The notes under the pieces: model-generated
Seen by the model: only the letters and a program-made list of their open reading frames with translations
Databases searched by the model: none
What the model was told of the DNA's origin: nothing
Shown here: positions 60,587-64,000 of the stretch, piece by piece
Layout of the letters: each line of letters opens with the position of its first letter
Position numbering within the stretch: the stretch's first letter is position 1
NCBI GenBank assembly: GCA_905250025.1
Contig: CAJNOJ010000361.1
Span: 21,133 to 85,132 of the forward strand
DNA length: 64,000 bases
Origin: Adineta ricciae
Taxonomy: Eukaryota; Rotifera; Eurotatoria; Adinetida; Adinetidae
Direction: 5' to 3'
Translations under genes and position numbers: made by a program

Positions 60587-61321
60587 CATTGGTTTGCAAA
60601 AAAACTTCGCCGAAAACTGATTATGGTGTTAGACACCTTACACGCTCATCTTTAGACTCCTTCAAGCGATTCTTCTATGATTAGTTTGCTGTTGCTTTAG
60701 ATAAAATACTAGCATAAAAAGAGTTACTAATGTGCGTTCTGGATAAGTTTTCTTCTATCTATATCTTCGATGAAGACTGTTAAAAGAAAAAATTTTCTCT
60801 ATTACAATATTGGAGCTACGGCAAACAATTCGCTCATTTTGTTCGCCGTAAAACAAACATTCCATCGTTGACTGTTAAGTACAATATAGACCAGTTTAAA
60901 AAACAAAGTCTCTTGAGCATTGAGATAAGAAGAATTAAAAAGTTTTCGAAAAAATCAGCACTAGGGTAAAAATCGACTACCGTTTTAGTTCATTTGAAAA
61001 ATACGAAAACTGCTTAAATCTAACGCTCATCATAAAAAAAGGTTCATTGAACATCATTTTAGAAATTATGGATTTAGATAATTGGAAAAAAATCGAAAAA
61101 TAAAACCTTGAAAAAGTGTAATTAATTGTTTTGTTGGCTTCCAATTTTTATAATTCTGATCTGTATTTTTCCTGTGAAGATGAATGGAAAACTATTAAAA
61201 GATATTACTGTGTAGTGTTTTTTTTGTGGCCTATCAAACCATACTAAAACTAATAAAAAAGAAAGTTACCTGTCGGAGCAGTAATGAAAATAAAGTGGCC
61301 AAGTTTTTTTGCAAACCACTG
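60587..61321. mobile_element. Tc1/mariner-like non-autonomous element, 735 bp
   Basis: Terminal inverted repeats: the left end begins cattggtttgcaaaaaaact and the complement of the right end begins cagtggtttgcaaaaaaact, with one mismatch in the first 20 bases. TA is present on both sides (60585-60586 and 61322-61323), the Tc1/mariner target duplication. The interior has no long ORF and no DDE transposase motif. It is either a MITE-like derivative or a decayed full element. Confidence 0.75.
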
Positions 61322-61839
61322 TAAGTCTACTATTTGAATCTTCTGAGAATAACTCAGTAGCAATGAACAGAAAATAAGAACGAGATTGTATAATGATGTA
61401 CTTACATGTCTCACGTTCAAATAGGCATATATTCACATATTTGGTGTCCTTTTCTTTTCTTTTTTTCTAAGTCATATAGAAATGCAGACTTTGTGATCGA
61501 ACGCCAATTCTTGTTCAAAGTTGAGTGTGAGTATACGAGGTCTATTGTCACGCTAAGTTTAAACGCTGAGCGTATGAATATCGATCATTTTGAACTATTT
61601 GCTATTTTTAGACATACGAATACCGAATCATCATGACGATTTGTTTTCAAAAGAAGTTTTATATAATGTTTCGATTGTTCTGTGCACCGTCTGAGACAAT
61701 ACTCATATTAGCGCATTTACGATGAAAACAATGCTTCTATTGATTCTCTGTTTGAGAGATGTTTATTCATAAATTTCAAATCTTATTGTTATATTTTTGT
61801 CTATAGGTGTATGATTAATTTTGAAAACAATACCATCGA

Positions 61840-62706
61840 TTATGCTTTTGAGAACTCGTATGTGATCCAAAGCTTTTGAACACATTCTGGTACATAATTA
61901 CATCGTCGGATTTGTTCGTCAGTGTATTGATCATCTATATGAATTGCTTTAGTAACACGCATAAACGTTGCATAGGACGGTCTTCTCGCAGGTGGATCTT
62001 GTAGACAGGTATAAAACTTAGATTTGGCTCGTTCTGCAGCTTCTTGATATTCTTTCGAATCGCTACTGTACGAAAAAGATTGTATGTGTACACTGTACGT
62101 AGTCGATAAGGGTGAGCAATCGATGGGTTCAGTTGGCGCATACGGATCTCTTGTTTCATCTGCCTCTAAAAAAAAGAAATATTAATGTTATCTACTGATA
62201 ACACTTTTTTATGCAGCTGTTTGTCAAAAGTTAATATCATTTTTTAGAATAAAAGTAGACAATTACGACTGCAATGAACTTCTGTCTAGGTTCTTATTCT
62301 TATTACCTGATATATCCGATACAGAATTTGTAATCGTAGAGCTGGAAGATTCTTCATAAACTGCACTCAAGTCACGTTTGTGTTCTAAAATAAAAAGCAA
62401 TACAAGAATGAAACACTATTTTCATTATATATGATCACGATCATGATTACCTTCTTCGTCGCTTGAATCTAGTCCGGTATTCATCGGCATTTGAGGTAAT
62501 TTATCGGACAGTTGTTTTAGATTTGTGTTGATTTGACTCGTAGTCTCTTGAGAAATTTCAAATCCCAACGGTCTCATGACACTATTGTTGAGCATTTCAT
62601 GATAGACACTATTGAGAGGTTCAATGACCGTTTCGAAATNATGAATATCTTTTGTTGTCAATGACGGAGGTAAACGAGATCGGAAACAACCAGTTGAACC
62701 GCCCAT
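61840..62706 (-). CDS. Unknown protein, three exons
   Basis: Exons 62706-62451, 62384-62307 and 62165-61840 close in phase to 219 aa. An acidic, Ser-rich middle (SSDEEG, VYEESSSSTITN) is followed by a C-terminal block EYQEAAERAKSKFYTCLQDP, then PSYATFMRVTKAIHIDDQYT, then CNYVPECVQKLWITYEF. No signal peptide or membrane segment. An N at 62640 leaves one residue (after TTKDIH) unknown. No known domain. Confidence 0.65.
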
Positions 62707-63242
62707 TTATATAACATAACTGACGAGAATGACTTGTTATTTGTCAGTGTGACAGATTTTTTTTCTTTGTCGAACAGAAAAATAAGCAACGTATATCGTG
62801 TCACAGATGTTTGTTAATGATAATGTTCGAATGTATGATCAGAACAAAGAAAACAACAAACGAATCACGATGAAACATTGTTCAAATAATTTACTTTTTA
62901 TAATTACAAAAAAAAGAAGCGAAATTCATTTTTATTTGTTCATTGAACAGTTCAAATAGAAGACATAAAATCGATCGAATGTCATCGTAGATTGGTCAGA
63001 TGGAAGAATTAATTATCTTCCACTAATAAAATGAAAACAATGATAAAGCACTTTGAAACACTCAATCGCATTATATCGAATAACGCGATAGTTAGTTATA
63101 TACATTAGAAAAAAATTTTCTTTTATCATACACTACAAGGCTTCGATAGACATCTATGTCGCTATACTTTTTATCCAATTATTTCATTCGTTAATGTAGA
63201 AAATCATCTCTTTTGCTCATTGTCAATCAGCAATTAAGAAGA
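62707..63242. other. Divergent intergenic region
   Basis: Probably the shared upstream region of the two flanking genes; no specific site identified. Confidence 0.4.
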
Positions 63243-63689
63243 ATGTCTGTTTCGTTACGTCCATTAGTTGGTATTGCTGTACTTGCTGTTTATCCCAATC
63301 GTTATCCTAATTGTGTACTTATCTCTCAACGGTTGGCAAGTCATGGCAAAGGTGGACATCAACTACCGGGTGGTCATTTGGAATACGGTGAATCATTCGA
63401 AGAATGTGCACAAAGAGAATTGAAAGAAGAAACAAATCTTTCTGCTTCGTCATTTCGATTAGTTCATGTAACAAATACGATCTTTTCACAAAAAGATGGA
63501 CAATCGAAGCACTATGTAACACTTTTCATGAAGACAATTCTCGATGACGATTCAACGTTGAAATGTATGGAACCGGAAAAGAATTCCGAATGGGCTTGGA
63601 CAAAATGGCATGATCTGAAAACAAAGACACTTTTTGCACCTCTGGAACAAGCTGTCCATGATTCCAGTTTTGATCCATTCGCTGACTAA
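63243..63689 (+). CDS. Nudix hydrolase, NUDT15-like
   Basis: 148 aa, single exon. The Nudix box is at residues 44-66: G44, E50, then R58-E59-L60-K61-E62-E63, fitting GX5EX7REUXEEXGU with Asn in place of the last Gly. Context matches the NUDT15/MTH2 subfamily: HQLPGGHLEYGESFEECAQR, then HYVTLFMKT and EPEKNSEWAWTKW. NUDT15 hydrolyses oxidised or modified nucleoside triphosphates to monophosphates. The ATG at 63243 is used; an upstream TTG is not a credible start. Confidence 0.9.
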   Translation: MSVSLRPLVGIAVLAVYPNRYPNCVLISQRLASHGKGGHQLPGGHLEYGESFEECAQRELKEETNLSASSFRLVHVTNTIFSQKDGQSKHYVTLFMKTILDDDSTLKCMEPEKNSEWAWTKWHDLKTKTLFAPLEQAVHDSSFDPFAD

Positions 63690-63807
63690 TCGAGTGAATG
63701 AAAAGATATTTTCTTTTTCAATAAACTTCAACGATAGCAGTGAAAGCGCTCTCTTTCAGAATATTTCTAGTTTAGAAAAAGCACGTAGAAAAAAAAAAGA
63801 AACTTTA

Positions 63808-64000
63808 TTATAAACGTGGAAGAATTCTTCGCATTCGAAGACCATGTCTCTGTTTTGCATTGATATGTACGGGACTGAACATATTGGACATTTTCGTGAA
63901 GCTGGCATACATCACTACAGCATGTATAGGCATTAACACAACCATCAAAACAACGTTCATAGTTAGTATTGAGCTTTTGCATAAGTCTTCCTATAATATA
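63808..64000 (-). CDS. Last exon of a gene running off the window
   Basis: A minus frame is open from the window edge to a TAA at 63808-63810 that overlaps an AATAAA signal. It encodes a hydrophobic stretch (MNVVLMVVLMPIHAVVMYA) followed by a basic end (KQRHGLRMRRILPRL). Position of the stop right at the poly(A) signal favours this frame over the longer open frame at 63767-63982. Family unknown. Confidence 0.45.

Overview
The window reads as eukaryotic nuclear DNA from a small AT-rich animal genome, most likely a bdelloid rotifer (inference). The evidence is many short GT-AG introns of about 45-60 nt; secreted or membrane proteins built from NHL, kelch-like, LamG/EGF and Thr-rich modules; a divergent 7TM receptor; and near-identical gene blocks repeated on one scaffold. 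Five places contain N (4461-4500, 27556, 43701, 58262, 62640), so part of the structure is scaffolding.

Layout. Block A (1-4460) carries a two-domain TIL inhibitor-like protein, a DGAT2-family acyltransferase, a ubiquitin-like protein (minus), a secreted 172-aa protein and the tail of a Thr-rich membrane mucin (minus); it stops at a 40-N gap. Between the gap and 14.0 kb lie the 3' part of a GTPase gene, a small Gly/Arg-rich ORF, broken genes, a type II membrane NHL protein and a secreted EGF/LamG protein. Block A recurs from about 14.05 kb to the mucin gene. Block B starts inside that mucin gene and continues with an NHL-like relic, a second ubiquitin-like gene, an aldo/keto reductase, a foldback repeat and a 7TM receptor. 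It occurs at about 18.2-27.55 kb (receptor cut off at a single N) and again at 27.56-36.7 kb (receptor intact, mucin tail cut).

From 36.7 to 64 kb the genes look single-copy: two decayed genes (Vps62/DUF946-like and F-box-like), a secreted ML-domain protein, a TRIM protein, fragments of a type I membrane protein, a convergent type I membrane protein, a LIM protein, a 900-bp near-perfect tandem duplication carrying short cysteine-rich secreted peptides, a GH31 alpha-glucosidase with a trefoil domain, a DUF4476-vWA-PX protein, a secreted NHL-kelch fusion protein, a 735-bp Tc1/mariner-like element, a three-exon unknown gene, a NUDT15-like hydrolase and the last exon of a gene running off the end.

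There is no operon or single pathway. Many of the products are secreted or at the cell surface. The most notable structure is the repeated blocks, which could be true tandem duplications, bdelloid homologues joined on one scaffold, or misjoins at the Thr-rich minisatellite. Exon boundaries were read by eye from GT/AG sites and reading-frame continuity.
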